DNA from: Gammaproteobacteria bacterium
Lineage (GTDB): Bacteria; Pseudomonadota; Gammaproteobacteria; Steroidobacterales; Woeseiaceae
Length of the DNA stretch: 64,000 bases
Assembly (NCBI GenBank): GCA_029862045.1
Contig: JAOTYE010000008.1
Span: 1-64,000, forward strand
Reading direction: 5' to 3'
Shown: piece by piece, positions 25,314 to 35,682 of the stretch
How the letters are laid out: each line of letters starts with the position of its first letter
Numbering within the stretch: position 1 is the first letter of the stretch
Position numbers and translations under genes: made by a program
The notes under the pieces: model-generated
Seen by the model: the letters and a program-made list of their open reading frames with translations, nothing else
Database searches by the model: none
What the model was told of the DNA's origin: nothing

Positions 25314-25955
25314 ATGCCTGTGCGCCAGCGCCTGATATTGTTGCTGATCCTTTGTGCGAGCCAATCGGCTTGTTCGCTGCTGTTCCCGACCGAGGCCGGC
25401 GAGTCGCTGTCGCATTTTGACGCAACTGCACCGGCGGAGGCGGCACCGGCGCCGGACTTTCGACTCACCGATATCGATGGTAATACCGTTGCGCTGCACG
25501 ATTTGGTTGGCGAAAAGCCCGTGGTCGTGCAACTCGGCAGCTACTCCTGCCCGGTGTTTCGTTATCGCCGCTTTGACATGCAGGAGTTGCAACGCGAATT
25601 CGTGGGTCGCGTCGATTTCGTCGTTATCTACACGCAGGAGGCGCACCCGGTCGACAGCATCAATCCCTATGTCGATCGGGTCTGGAACCCCTGGATTAAC
25701 AAGATCGCGGGAGTGAACGTGCCGGCACATGCGTCAGAAGAGCAACGTCGTGGCCAGGCCTCGGCTACATTCGACCTTGTCGACCTTGACTCTCGCTTTC
25801 TCGTGGATGGCATGGACAATGCCGTGTGGCAGCAGTATGGAGCGGCTCCGTCAGCTGCCTATGTGCTCGATTTACGGGGTAATATTTACATGCGGCAACC
25901 GTGGGTCTATCCCAGGGAAATTCGCGAGGCACTGAACGAGATCCTGGCTGAGTAA
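25314..25955 (+). CDS. Iodothyronine-deiodinase-like thioredoxin-fold lipoprotein
   Basis: The 213-residue protein has a lipobox (QSAC, Cys20) and a thioredoxin-fold domain from about residue 47. 'VVQLGSYSCPVFRYR' lines up with the deiodinase active site GSCTUPPF, with C79 where vertebrate enzymes have selenocysteine. 'FVVIYTQEAHPVD' matches the deiodinase YIxEAHxxD element, and 'DNAVWQQYGAAPSAAYVLDLRGNI' the C-terminal part. Family knowledge: bacterial deiodinase-like proteins have mostly unknown substrates. Being a lipoprotein it would face the periplasm. The start was set at ATG 25314 (GGA six bases upstream); in-frame ATGs at 25293, 25299 and 25311 are alternatives. A general peroxiredoxin/redoxin role is the main alternative. 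Confidence 0.75.
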   Translation: MPVRQRLILLLILCASQSACSLLFPTEAGESLSHFDATAPAEAAPAPDFRLTDIDGNTVALHDLVGEKPVVVQLGSYSCPVFRYRRFDMQELQREFVGRVDFVVIYTQEAHPVDSINPYVDRVWNPWINKIAGVNVPAHASEEQRRGQASATFDLVDLDSRFLVDGMDNAVWQQYGAAPSAAYVLDLRGNIYMRQPWVYPREIREALNEILAE

Positions 25956-25985
25956 GGCAATCACTATGCGTTTGTGGGTCCTGGC

Positions 25986-26705
25986 ATGATCCCGGAGTCG
26001 ATTCTTGTCGTTCATACGGGTCTGGACGACTTGCCGCCCACTGTGCTGGCTTGTCTTTCGCAATCGGAGATCCAACGTGCCGACCAGTTCAAGGCGCCAC
26101 GGCGTCGACAACAATTCCTCTGCGGCCGCGCTCTGCTACGAGCCGTTCTTGACCGATACACGGGCGATCCCGCCGCGTCGCACGTACTCACCGCAAACGA
26201 AGACGGTAAACCCCGGTGCGCCAATGGTCCCGCGGTAAGTATCGCCCACAGCGGAAACGTTGTTGTCTGCGCCGCGACAGACGAAGGTGAGATCGGAATC
26301 GACATCGAGGTACCCGGCCGCCGACGACATATCAAAGGAATCGCGGAAAACTATTTTGCCGAGGACGAAGCAAGGTGGCTGACGACACAACCCAATGATC
26401 GTTTCTATATGTTATGGGTCCTGAAAGAAGCCTGGCTCAAGGCCACAGGTTCGGGTCTCGCGGGTGGGCTTGATAGCCTGAGCTGTATTGTGACTCCACC
26501 CGACATCGTGGTGCGTAATGCCGACCACGAACTTAAGGCCCTAAGCCTGTACGCCGTAGAACGCGCATTAATAGGACTCGCAACGACAATAGCGACACAC
26601 GAAGCGGTTATCGTCAATCAGTGGAAACCCGCGTCCGGCCGATTCGAGACGAACAGCGGAGCCCGGTTAATCGCGGCGACGAACCGGCCTACTCGGCGAG
26701 TTTGA
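25986..26705 (+). CDS. 4'-phosphopantetheinyl transferase, Sfp type
   Basis: The 239-residue protein has the Sfp-superfamily motifs: 'PAVSIAHSG' (about residues 82-90), 'GIDIE' (G104-E108, magnesium-binding acids) and 'WVLKEAWLKATG' (W144-K152). It moves phosphopantetheine from CoA onto the Ser of carrier proteins, so it is the likely activator of the two cluster ACPs, though it lies about 1.2 kb beyond the last ketosynthase. ATG 25986 was chosen over an upstream GTG at 25974. Its 3' end overlaps the convergent next gene by 17 bases. The C-terminal tail after about residue 215 is Arg-rich and probably not part of the fold. Confidence 0.9.
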   Translation: MIPESILVVHTGLDDLPPTVLACLSQSEIQRADQFKAPRRRQQFLCGRALLRAVLDRYTGDPAASHVLTANEDGKPRCANGPAVSIAHSGNVVVCAATDEGEIGIDIEVPGRRRHIKGIAENYFAEDEARWLTTQPNDRFYMLWVLKEAWLKATGSGLAGGLDSLSCIVTPPDIVVRNADHELKALSLYAVERALIGLATTIATHEAVIVNQWKPASGRFETNSGARLIAATNRPTRRV

Positions 26706-27132
26706 CGACGTCACCTTTCATCGTAACGCCTGCCACTACATTTCCTGCTCCGCATTCGAATTCCGTTGCGCTCGAAAACTCCTTCTTGTAATAAAAGCTG
26801 CGGATGTTGACGACCGCGTTGCCACCCTCAGCGATCGCCCGATCCTGCAAGGACATGATCGCGGACAAAAAAGCCCACTCGCAAGCCTCTTTGTCGCTCT
26901 TGTTAAAGGCGTTGGTTTTCTTGTTGGACGTGTAAGTGCCCAGTTGGCGCTCAACGGCAGGATGCTCCTGATCACCGAAGAACAGGCGAATCGAGCTGTT
27001 GAGCTTCGATTCCGCCTCCCCCTGCGACAGCGCATCCTCGATAGAGAATTGGCTAATGGTATTCCTGGCTTGGCCCGTCGAATAACTGAACAAAACCATG
27101 GAAATCAGCACTAAGTAAGCTAATTGTTTCAT
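26689..27132 (-). CDS. Small secreted protein, unknown function
   Basis: The protein is about 147 residues with a signal peptide (MKQLAYLVLISMVLFSYSTGQA). The mature part contains 'SSIRLFFGD', 'ACEWAFLSAIMSLQDRAIAEGGNAVVNIRSFYYKKEF' split over two helices, and a C-terminal 'CGAGNVVAGVTMKGDVVKL'. Two Cys may form a disulfide. The 'GGNAVVNI...AGVTMKGDVV' pattern resembles small proteins often mislabelled excinuclease subunit; I do not trust that label. The start could also be ATG 27144. Confidence 0.7.
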   Translation of the reverse strand: MKQLAYLVLISMVLFSYSTGQARNTISQFSIEDALSQGEAESKLNSSIRLFFGDQEHPAVERQLGTYTSNKKTNAFNKSDKEACEWAFLSAIMSLQDRAIAEGGNAVVNIRSFYYKKEFSSATEFECGAGNVVAGVTMKGDVVKLAE

Positions 27133-27224
27133 TTTGTTTCCCATCGCCGTAACGGCTTCAACATCTGATATCGTGAGTAATGAAATCACTCTCCGCCCGA
27201 GACATCAAGGCTAAATACCAGAGC

Positions 27225-27953
27225 ATGAACTCTCGATTAACAAGCTTCGTTCTGCTACCTCTTACGCTGCTTTTATCCGGCTGTTTCAACATGCCGCCTA
27301 CTGAGGTGCCGTTGCCGGGTATTCAGACCGCCGATCCCGGCGCCCGGCATGATGTGCTCGTCATCATGCTGCCGGGCAGAGGCGATCGCGGGGAGACGTT
27401 TATTGCGGAAGGATTTCAGCAGGCAGGCGAACGGCTTGGCTTCGATAGCATCGCTGTCGATGCACACTTCGGCTACTACAGGAAGCGCATCCTGCTGCCG
27501 CGCCTGCATGAGGACATCGTCGTGCCGGCGAGAGCTGCCGGGTACGAGAAAATCTGGCTGCTCGGCATATCGGCGGGCGGCTTCGGCTCGCTGCTGTACG
27601 CCACCGAGCACCCGGATGAGATCGATGGCCTCATCTTGTTGGCGCCTTATCTTGGCGACCGCAAGCTGGTTGAGGAAATCAACGAGGCAGGCGGGCTCGC
27701 GGCCTGGTCCGGTGGCGGATCCGGGTTCAAGGACTACGAAGTCGACGTCTGGACCTGGCTGCAGGGCGCAACGAACGGACATTCCAGGACACCGGTCATT
27801 CTCGGCTACGGCGAGTCCGATGGCGGCGCCAAATCGCACGCGGTACTGGCCGACGCACTCGAACCCTCGAGCGTCTACACACTCGAGGGCGGACATAAGT
27901 GGACAACGTGGAGGCCGCTCTGGGAAAAAATTGCGGCCGATCTGGAACTCTAG
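27225..27953 (+). CDS. Alpha/beta hydrolase lipoprotein
   Basis: The 242-residue protein starts MNSRLTSFVLLPLTLLLSGC, a lipoprotein signal (Cys20). The alpha/beta-hydrolase domain shows 'LVIMLPGRGDRG' (oxyanion-hole loop), the nucleophile elbow GISAGG (S116), 'GYGESDGG' and a C-terminal 'GGHKW' as the likely Asp and His of the triad. Substrate unknown; a periplasmic esterase-like role is likely. An upstream in-frame ATG at 27180 gives a poorer signal sequence. It is convergent with the secreted protein gene at 28012. Confidence 0.8.
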   Translation: MNSRLTSFVLLPLTLLLSGCFNMPPTEVPLPGIQTADPGARHDVLVIMLPGRGDRGETFIAEGFQQAGERLGFDSIAVDAHFGYYRKRILLPRLHEDIVVPARAAGYEKIWLLGISAGGFGSLLYATEHPDEIDGLILLAPYLGDRKLVEEINEAGGLAAWSGGGSGFKDYEVDVWTWLQGATNGHSRTPVILGYGESDGGAKSHAVLADALEPSSVYTLEGGHKWTTWRPLWEKIAADLEL

Positions 27954-28011
27954 CCGGACACGGCATCGTCCGACATCGCGTCCATTGCCGGCTCTTTGAG
28001 CTCATGATCAA

Positions 28012-28704
28012 CTACTTTTTGCGCCCTGCATATATGGCAGCAAGACTGTCCTGGAAACTTTCCACCCAATAGTCGATTGTATCCTCATCGACGTAGACGG
28101 CACCAAATGCTCCCAATGTCTTTTTTCCCATCTTGTCGATCCTGCCCTTAAATTCCTGATTACCGGCGTTATCATAAATGCTGATTACGTTCTTGGTTAA
28201 TGGTTTCGTCGTTGGGGAGAACTGGCCGGTCTTGGTCGCCCATTCCGAATAGATGATTACAAGAAAATCAGCGCCGGTAATGTCAATTAAGGCCAGTGCC
28301 ACATCTTTATCTATCATGGCCTTGACCAGTTGCTTGCGGTCTTTTGATAACAGCGGCATATAGATGCCGTCGAACATAGGTGAACCGACATCTCTTTGTT
28401 CGCCTGCAAGCGAAATAAACTCTGGTTTGGTTACAAATGAGCTGGCAGGTATTACCTCCCAACCCGCAGGAAAGTTGTCTTCGGCAAACTCCAACATGAT
28501 GTTTAACCGAGACGTCATCAAATCGGTCGAATTCGCATCACTCCAACCTTGCAGCGAACCGCCGAAGTTATTGGCCGAAATGGACACGATGGCCACCTTC
28601 GCGCCCTGGTTATCCATAACGATCTTGGGCAGGTACTTGGCCGCCTGGGCGGAGAAGGGGATTAGCATTAACACGACGACGACGGACCGGAATAAGTGTT
28701 TCAT
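28012..28704 (-). CDS. Secreted protein of unknown function
   Basis: The 230-residue protein has a signal peptide (MKHLFRSVVVVLMLIPFSAQA) and no motif I recognise with certainty. The mature sequence has 'AIVSISANNFGGSLQGW', 'NIMLEFAEDNFPAGWEVIP' and 'ALALIDITGADFLVIIYSEW', an alternating alpha/beta pattern seen in some periplasmic stress or lipoprotein-associated proteins. Base composition is more AT-rich than its neighbours. It is probably monocistronic. Confidence 0.65.
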   Translation of the reverse strand: MKHLFRSVVVVLMLIPFSAQAAKYLPKIVMDNQGAKVAIVSISANNFGGSLQGWSDANSTDLMTSRLNIMLEFAEDNFPAGWEVIPASSFVTKPEFISLAGEQRDVGSPMFDGIYMPLLSKDRKQLVKAMIDKDVALALIDITGADFLVIIYSEWATKTGQFSPTTKPLTKNVISIYDNAGNQEFKGRIDKMGKKTLGAFGAVYVDEDTIDYWVESFQDSLAAIYAGRKK

Positions 28705-28762
28705 TTATCTTCCTTTTTTGCGATTTCAGCACTGCTGTGAATTATCGGCGATCGTGGGCAAT

Positions 28763-28972
28763 ATGGGGTGTAACTACAAGTGTGTATGTCTCAAAAGTGC
28801 CATAACGGCTATCCCGATTCAGGAATTCCCTGACCATTCATACGAGCCGATTGAGACAGATATAGCGGATAGCGACGACACACCGGAGAGTGCACGCGCC
28901 GAGCAGGCGCTGTTCTGGCTTGCACACTCTGGCTCCGAAGCAGCCTTCGAATTTCTCGAGACGCTGTTCTAG
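28763..28972 (+). pseudogene. Possible short HEAT-repeat-like gene remnant
   Basis: A 69-codon open frame begins at ATG 28763 and ends four bases inside the convergent cytochrome gene. The last 30 residues ('RAEQALFWLAHSGSEAAFEF' plus a short helix) look like a single HEAT-type helix pair, as seen at the end of HEAT-repeat proteins ('AxFWLxxSxxxxAxxFL'). The first part is Cys-rich and not family-like, and no ribosome-binding site is clear. It may be the 3' end of a decayed gene, or a real small gene. Confidence 0.3.
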
Positions 28973-29580
28973 CGGCTTCGATACACGCCTAGATAGACGA
29001 ACGGATGCTTTGACCTCTCGCCCGGCTTTACTTCGTCCGGCACCTTGTGAGCAACCGGTGCGATACTGCGCAGATAACTGACAATCGCGGTGACATCTTT
29101 CTCACTCATCTTCGCGTAACCCTCCCACGGCATGACAGCAACGCGGCGCCGGAGATGCCGGCCGATTCCAGCCCGAATCGCAACAGCAATCTGCTCGTCA
29201 CTCCACAAACCCAGGCCGGTTTTCTCATCGGATGTGAGATTGGGCGGGAATACGATGCCGGGGTGTTCATCACCAAGTGGATTGGCAAAGGCGATGCCAA
29301 TGTCCGACCCGGCCAGCGCCATATCCATCTGTGCTGCGCCCTCCAACGCTCCATTGGTATGACACGCCCCACAACCCAGTAACTCCACGAGATACTCGCC
29401 GTGTTTCACCTGAAAAAGATGTTCTGGCGCAAAGTTCCCGGCCAGCGGATCCGGCGCGTCCATAATGGTCGTCGTATCGACCTCTTCGTAGTCCTGCAGC
29501 GGGTCGTACTGCGGCTCTGACTCCGTCGCACAGGCGACGAGAAAAAGCGGCGTAATCAGCGCTGGTCGACAGAACTTCAT
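28969..29580 (-). CDS. Monoheme cytochrome c lipoprotein
   Basis: The 203-residue protein has a lipobox LVAC (Cys17) and one heme site, CGACH (C70, C73, H74), in 'VELLGCGACHTNGALEG'. It has the later 'NLTSDEKTGLGLWSDEQIAVAIRAG' and 'MPWEGYAKMSEKDVTAIVSYL' typical of class I c-type cytochromes of the alcohol-dehydrogenase-subunit or CccA type, with a Met as the probable sixth ligand. It would be anchored to a membrane facing the periplasm. The longer open frame to 29997 has no family sequence, so ATG 29580 is preferred. It diverges from the DUF5916-type gene. Confidence 0.85.
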   Translation of the reverse strand: MKFCRPALITPLFLVACATESEPQYDPLQDYEEVDTTTIMDAPDPLAGNFAPEHLFQVKHGEYLVELLGCGACHTNGALEGAAQMDMALAGSDIGIAFANPLGDEHPGIVFPPNLTSDEKTGLGLWSDEQIAVAIRAGIGRHLRRRVAVMPWEGYAKMSEKDVTAIVSYLRSIAPVAHKVPDEVKPGERSKHPFVYLGVYRSR

Positions 29581-29726
29581 GTCATAACCCTCTTGGAGCC
29601 GCGCTATGTCTATTCTGTCCCTGCAACACGTCTGGCAACATATCGGAAAACACATATTACAATTCGGTGGCCAGCCGCGCAGTGTCAACCCGTCGCAAAT
29701 GCCATATACGACGCGGATCGCAGGCC

Positions 29727-31982
29727 ATGGTCGAGCGTTACGACTCGGAAAACACTCTGTTGAAACCCTACCGTCCACTGCGGCGAATTGCCTGCGTCCT
29801 TTGCTGCGCCGCAGCTTTACTACCATCTGGTGTAACCGGCCAGGCACTGCAGCGTCCAGCATCGCCTCCGGAAATGGGCGCACACGAACTCGCAACGGCA
29901 CCGTCAATCGATGGCGACGTATTGGGTGATGCGGCCTGGAAAGGTGCGAACCCGGCGAGCGATTTCTGGCAGATTCAACCGAATGACGGGCAGCCATCGA
30001 CGCAAAAAACCGAGGTGTTCGTCGGATTCACTGCCAGGGCACTCTATATAGGTGTCGTGGCTTACGACGACAACCCGGATCTGATAATCGTTACTGACAG
30101 CCGGCGAGACTCCGATCTTGACGACACCGATGCTTTCCTCGTCCTTATCGACGGTCTTCTTGACCGGCAGAACGGTTTCATCTTCGGTACCAACGCCGCA
30201 GGTATCGAGTATGACGGCCAGGTGGCGAATGAAGGTTCAGGTGGGAGTTTTGGCGGCGGCGGATTTAACCGAAACTGGGACGGGTCGTGGGCTGTGCAGG
30301 CGAAGATCGCCGCTCATGGCTGGAGCGCGGAGTTCGAGATTCCCTTTCGTACGCTCCGCTTCGGGCCCGAAGAGATACAGGACTGGGGTATCAACTTTCA
30401 GCGCAATATTCGGCGCAATAACGAAGTCGCGTTCTGGGTACCACTCGAACGCAATCACGATCTGACCCGCGTCTCCGACGCCGGAACACTTCGTGGCGTC
30501 GCTCCATCAACACAACGCAACTTACAAATCACTCCGTATGTCCTCGGCAACGCGCGTCGCGGCAACGAGCTGGACGGTACTGAGACGGACGGTGATTTTG
30601 GATTCGACGTGAAGTATTCCGTCACGCCGAGCCTAACGCTCGACCTCACCTACAACACGGACTTCGCACAGGTCGAGGTCGATGAACAACAAGTCAATCT
30701 CGACCGTTTCAATTTGTTCTTTCCGGAAAAGCGGCCCTTCTTTCTCGAAAACTCTGGCTTGTTTTCGGTCGGAACCTCGGAGCAGGTTGAAGTATTTTTC
30801 AGCCGCAAGATTGGTATTAGCGATGATGGTGACGTCATTCCGGTCGACGGCGGAGCCAGGTTGTCCGGCAGAATCGGCGAGCGCACCAACATCGGCCTGT
30901 TGCATATGGTGACAGACGCGGAGCAGGGGGTCGCTTCTGGAAACGAGTTTACCGTCGCCCGCGTGAGTCAGGAACTTCGCAACCGATCGGGCATTGGCGT
31001 GCTGTTTACGAACCGCGACGGAGACGGCAGCCATCTCGTCGCCGCAGCCGACGACTACAACCGCGCACTTGCTGTCGATGGCCGTTGGGGAATTGGCGAC
31101 AAGATTACATTGGAAGCCTGGTTTGCAAAGACCGATACACCTGGGTACACGGGCAAAGACGACGCGTTCAACATTGAGGGGAATTACAGCTCGGCAGAAT
31201 GGGAGGCCGACCTGAGATACACCCAGGTTGGTGAAGACTTCAACCCCGAGGTCGGTTTTCTGTCCAGAACCGAGTATCGAAATGTCCGTACTTTCCTGCT
31301 GCGCACCATTCGGCCAGACGACTTGTGGGGGCTGCTGGAAATTCGCCCGCATGTGTCCTATACCGGCTTCTGGAAATTCGACGACTTCCAGGAAACGGGC
31401 TTCTTGCACATCGACAACCACTGGGTGTATCGCAGCGGCACCGAATTTCACACGGGCGTCAACTTTACGAAATCCGGCGTAATCGAGGCATTCGATATCG
31501 TTGCCGGTGTCACTATTCAGCCGGGCACCTACGATCACACAGAGGTTCAGCTCGTTTACTTCACTGACGAGTCGAAGCCATTCAGCTTCCACGTACGCAC
31601 AAACGTCGGCGGCCGTTTTGGCGGTGATCGCGTCTTGATACAACCGTCCATCAACTATCGTATTGGCGAAACGTTCAGATCCGAGTTTTCGATTACCTAT
31701 AACGATTTCGACCTTCCTGTACCGAACGGGGAATTCACTGCCAACCTCGCGCGCTTGCGCCTTTCCTATTCATTTACGCCGAAAATACAGTTACAGGCGC
31801 TGATTCAGTACAACGAGCTCGACGATACGATCGGCACGAACATCCGTTTCTCGTGGTTGCGGTCTGCAAACTCTGGTCTGTACCTCGTCTACAACGAATT
31901 GGATGAGCGCAGCCCAGGTGCCCCACCAACAGAGCGCGAATTTATCTTGAAGTACAGTCACATCTTTGATGTATTTGACTAA
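29727..31982 (+). CDS. DUF5916-type outer-membrane protein with N-terminal CBM9-like domain
   Basis: The protein is about 751 residues with a signal peptide (RRIACVLCCAAALLPSGVTGQA). A carbohydrate-binding-module-9-like domain follows: 'APSIDGDVLGDAAWKGA', 'TEVFVGFTARALYIGVVAYD' and 'DDTDAFLVLIDGLLDRQNGF'. The rest is a DUF5916-type beta-rich barrel domain, including 'YNTDFAQVEVDEQQVNLDRF', 'FFPEKRPFFLEN' and a C-terminal series of amphipathic strands. Function is not established; family members are outer-membrane proteins of marine and environmental bacteria. ATG 29727 was preferred to 29667 because the signal peptide is then closer to the start. It may be cotranscribed with the following lipase-like gene, 24 bases on. 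Confidence 0.8.
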   Translation: MVERYDSENTLLKPYRPLRRIACVLCCAAALLPSGVTGQALQRPASPPEMGAHELATAPSIDGDVLGDAAWKGANPASDFWQIQPNDGQPSTQKTEVFVGFTARALYIGVVAYDDNPDLIIVTDSRRDSDLDDTDAFLVLIDGLLDRQNGFIFGTNAAGIEYDGQVANEGSGGSFGGGGFNRNWDGSWAVQAKIAAHGWSAEFEIPFRTLRFGPEEIQDWGINFQRNIRRNNEVAFWVPLERNHDLTRVSDAGTLRGVAPSTQRNLQITPYVLGNARRGNELDGTETDGDFGFDVKYSVTPSLTLDLTYNTDFAQVEVDEQQVNLDRFNLFFPEKRPFFLENSGLFSVGTSEQVEVFFSRKIGISDDGDVIPVDGGARLSGRIGERTNIGLLHMVTDAEQGVASGNEFTVARVSQELRNRSGIGVLFTNRDGDGSHLVAAADDYNRALAVDGRWGIGDKITLEAWFAKTDTPGYTGKDDAFNIEGNYSSAEWEADLRYTQVGEDFNPEVGFLSRTEYRNVRTFLLRTIRPDDLWGLLEIRPHVSYTGFWKFDDFQETGFLHIDNHWVYRSGTEFHTGVNFTKSGVIEAFDIVAGVTIQPGTYDHTEVQLVYFTDESKPFSFHVRTNVGGRFGGDRVLIQPSINYRIGETFRSEFSITYNDFDLPVPNGEFTANLARLRLSYSFTPKIQLQALIQYNELDDTIGTNIRFSWLRSANSGLYLVYNELDERSPGAPPTEREFILKYSHIFDVFD

Positions 31983-32006
31983 CGTCGCCCGGGCGTGAGC
32001 GAGACA

Positions 32007-33260
32007 ATGAGAAAATCGACACAATTCTGCGTGATGCCGTTGGTGTTTGCTTCGATCGCGAGCGGCTGCATTTTTTCGGAGCTTGAGAGCGACCTGGAAA
32101 AGCTCGACGATATCTCGCATCTGTTTACCGGCACGGTATCGACCGAGGTTTTGGAATTCCATACAACGCTCGTAGTGGCCCTGGAGGATCGCCAGGCCGA
32201 GAACATCACGAGCTTTCGCATGATGTCCGGGCCCGGTGTATTCGAGATCCGGTCAACCCGGTCCCCGACGTATTTCTTCGCTTTTGCCGACTTGAATAAG
32301 GACCTCCGGTTTCAGCCGGACGAACCCTACGGCTGGGCGGCCAGCGCTCAGCCGGTAGCACCAGGAAACAACGCTACGTACAACGTCGATATTGTAATCG
32401 GGTCCGGTGAGCAGCCGCCCTACCCTGAGCAGTTGGTGGAAGTGGCGCTCGAAAATCACCTGAATAACTATGCCCGATCGCACATAGGAACTGTATCGTC
32501 GCTGGACAATCCATTATTTTCCGACCGGCAGGGGAGCAAAGGCCTGTGGCAACCGTTTGCTTTCATGGAAGACGGCGGCACCGGCCTGCACTTTCTCGAG
32601 CCATATGACCCCGACAAGATTCCGGTGCTGTTTGTACATGGCATCAACGGGGCGCCGCAAAATTTCGCATCCCTGATCGGTGAGCTGGATCGATCCCGGT
32701 TCCAACCCTGGGTACTGAGCTATCCGTCCGGGTTGCGCCTTTCCTGGCTGTCGCGTGGCATGTATCAGTTTGTCGAAGTACTGCATCGCCAGTACAAATT
32801 CGACGAGTTGCACGTGATCGCTCACAGCATGGGCGGGCTGGTGTCCAGGGGTAGCTTGAATCTGTGTGCGCAGAATGGCACCTGCAAATACCTGCGATCC
32901 TATACGACGCTGTCGACACCCTGGAACGGCGTGACGTCGGCACAAAGTGGTGTGAAATATGCACCTGCTGTAGTGCCGGTATGGCATGACCTCGGTCCCG
33001 ACAGCGACTTCATCGCGACGCTTTTTGACACGCCGCTACCGGAGGGCTTGCCGCATCACCTCGTATTCGGATTTCACCAGGACACTATTCTGGGCTCAGA
33101 GAGCAGTGACGGTGTCATCAAGTTAAGCAGTCAGCTGCGCGATGCGGCCCAGCAGCAGGCACAAACGGTTCGCGGCTATGATGAGAGTCACCTCGGCATC
33201 CTCAATAGCGAGGCTGTCATTACCGAGATCAAAGGAATCCTGTCGCGGTCTGCGCAATAG
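32007..33260 (+). CDS. Alpha/beta hydrolase (lipase-like) lipoprotein
   Basis: The 417-residue protein has a lipobox IASGC (Cys21), an N-terminal beta-rich domain of about 180 residues and a C-terminal alpha/beta hydrolase. The hydrolase has 'IPVLFVHGINGAPQNF' (oxyanion-hole HG), the nucleophile elbow AHSMGG (S274) and a late His in 'ESHLGIL'. This layout matches periplasmic or outer-membrane esterase/lipase proteins; the substrate is unknown. A GTG at 31995 in frame is an alternative start. The N-terminal domain shows 'SPTYFFAFADLNKDLRFQPDEP', like the prealbumin-type beta domain in some secreted lipases. Confidence 0.82.
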   Translation: MRKSTQFCVMPLVFASIASGCIFSELESDLEKLDDISHLFTGTVSTEVLEFHTTLVVALEDRQAENITSFRMMSGPGVFEIRSTRSPTYFFAFADLNKDLRFQPDEPYGWAASAQPVAPGNNATYNVDIVIGSGEQPPYPEQLVEVALENHLNNYARSHIGTVSSLDNPLFSDRQGSKGLWQPFAFMEDGGTGLHFLEPYDPDKIPVLFVHGINGAPQNFASLIGELDRSRFQPWVLSYPSGLRLSWLSRGMYQFVEVLHRQYKFDELHVIAHSMGGLVSRGSLNLCAQNGTCKYLRSYTTLSTPWNGVTSAQSGVKYAPAVVPVWHDLGPDSDFIATLFDTPLPEGLPHHLVFGFHQDTILGSESSDGVIKLSSQLRDAAQQQAQTVRGYDESHLGILNSEAVITEIKGILSRSAQ

Positions 33261-33285
33261 CTTTCCGGCTTTCGCGTCGACGATT

Positions 33286-35598
<2,313 letters not shown>

Positions 35599-35682
35599 TC
35601 AGCCGCCCATCGGTCCTGCGGCAAGTGCGTATATCTACCGAATGGGCATAAACGGTTCAATTCATGAGGGAGGCGGACGGTC

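Noticed and set aside
30633..31643. 336-residue minus-strand open frame inside the DUF5916-type gene
   Set aside because: No start signal or family match, and the plus-strand frame has a consistent barrel pattern throughout.
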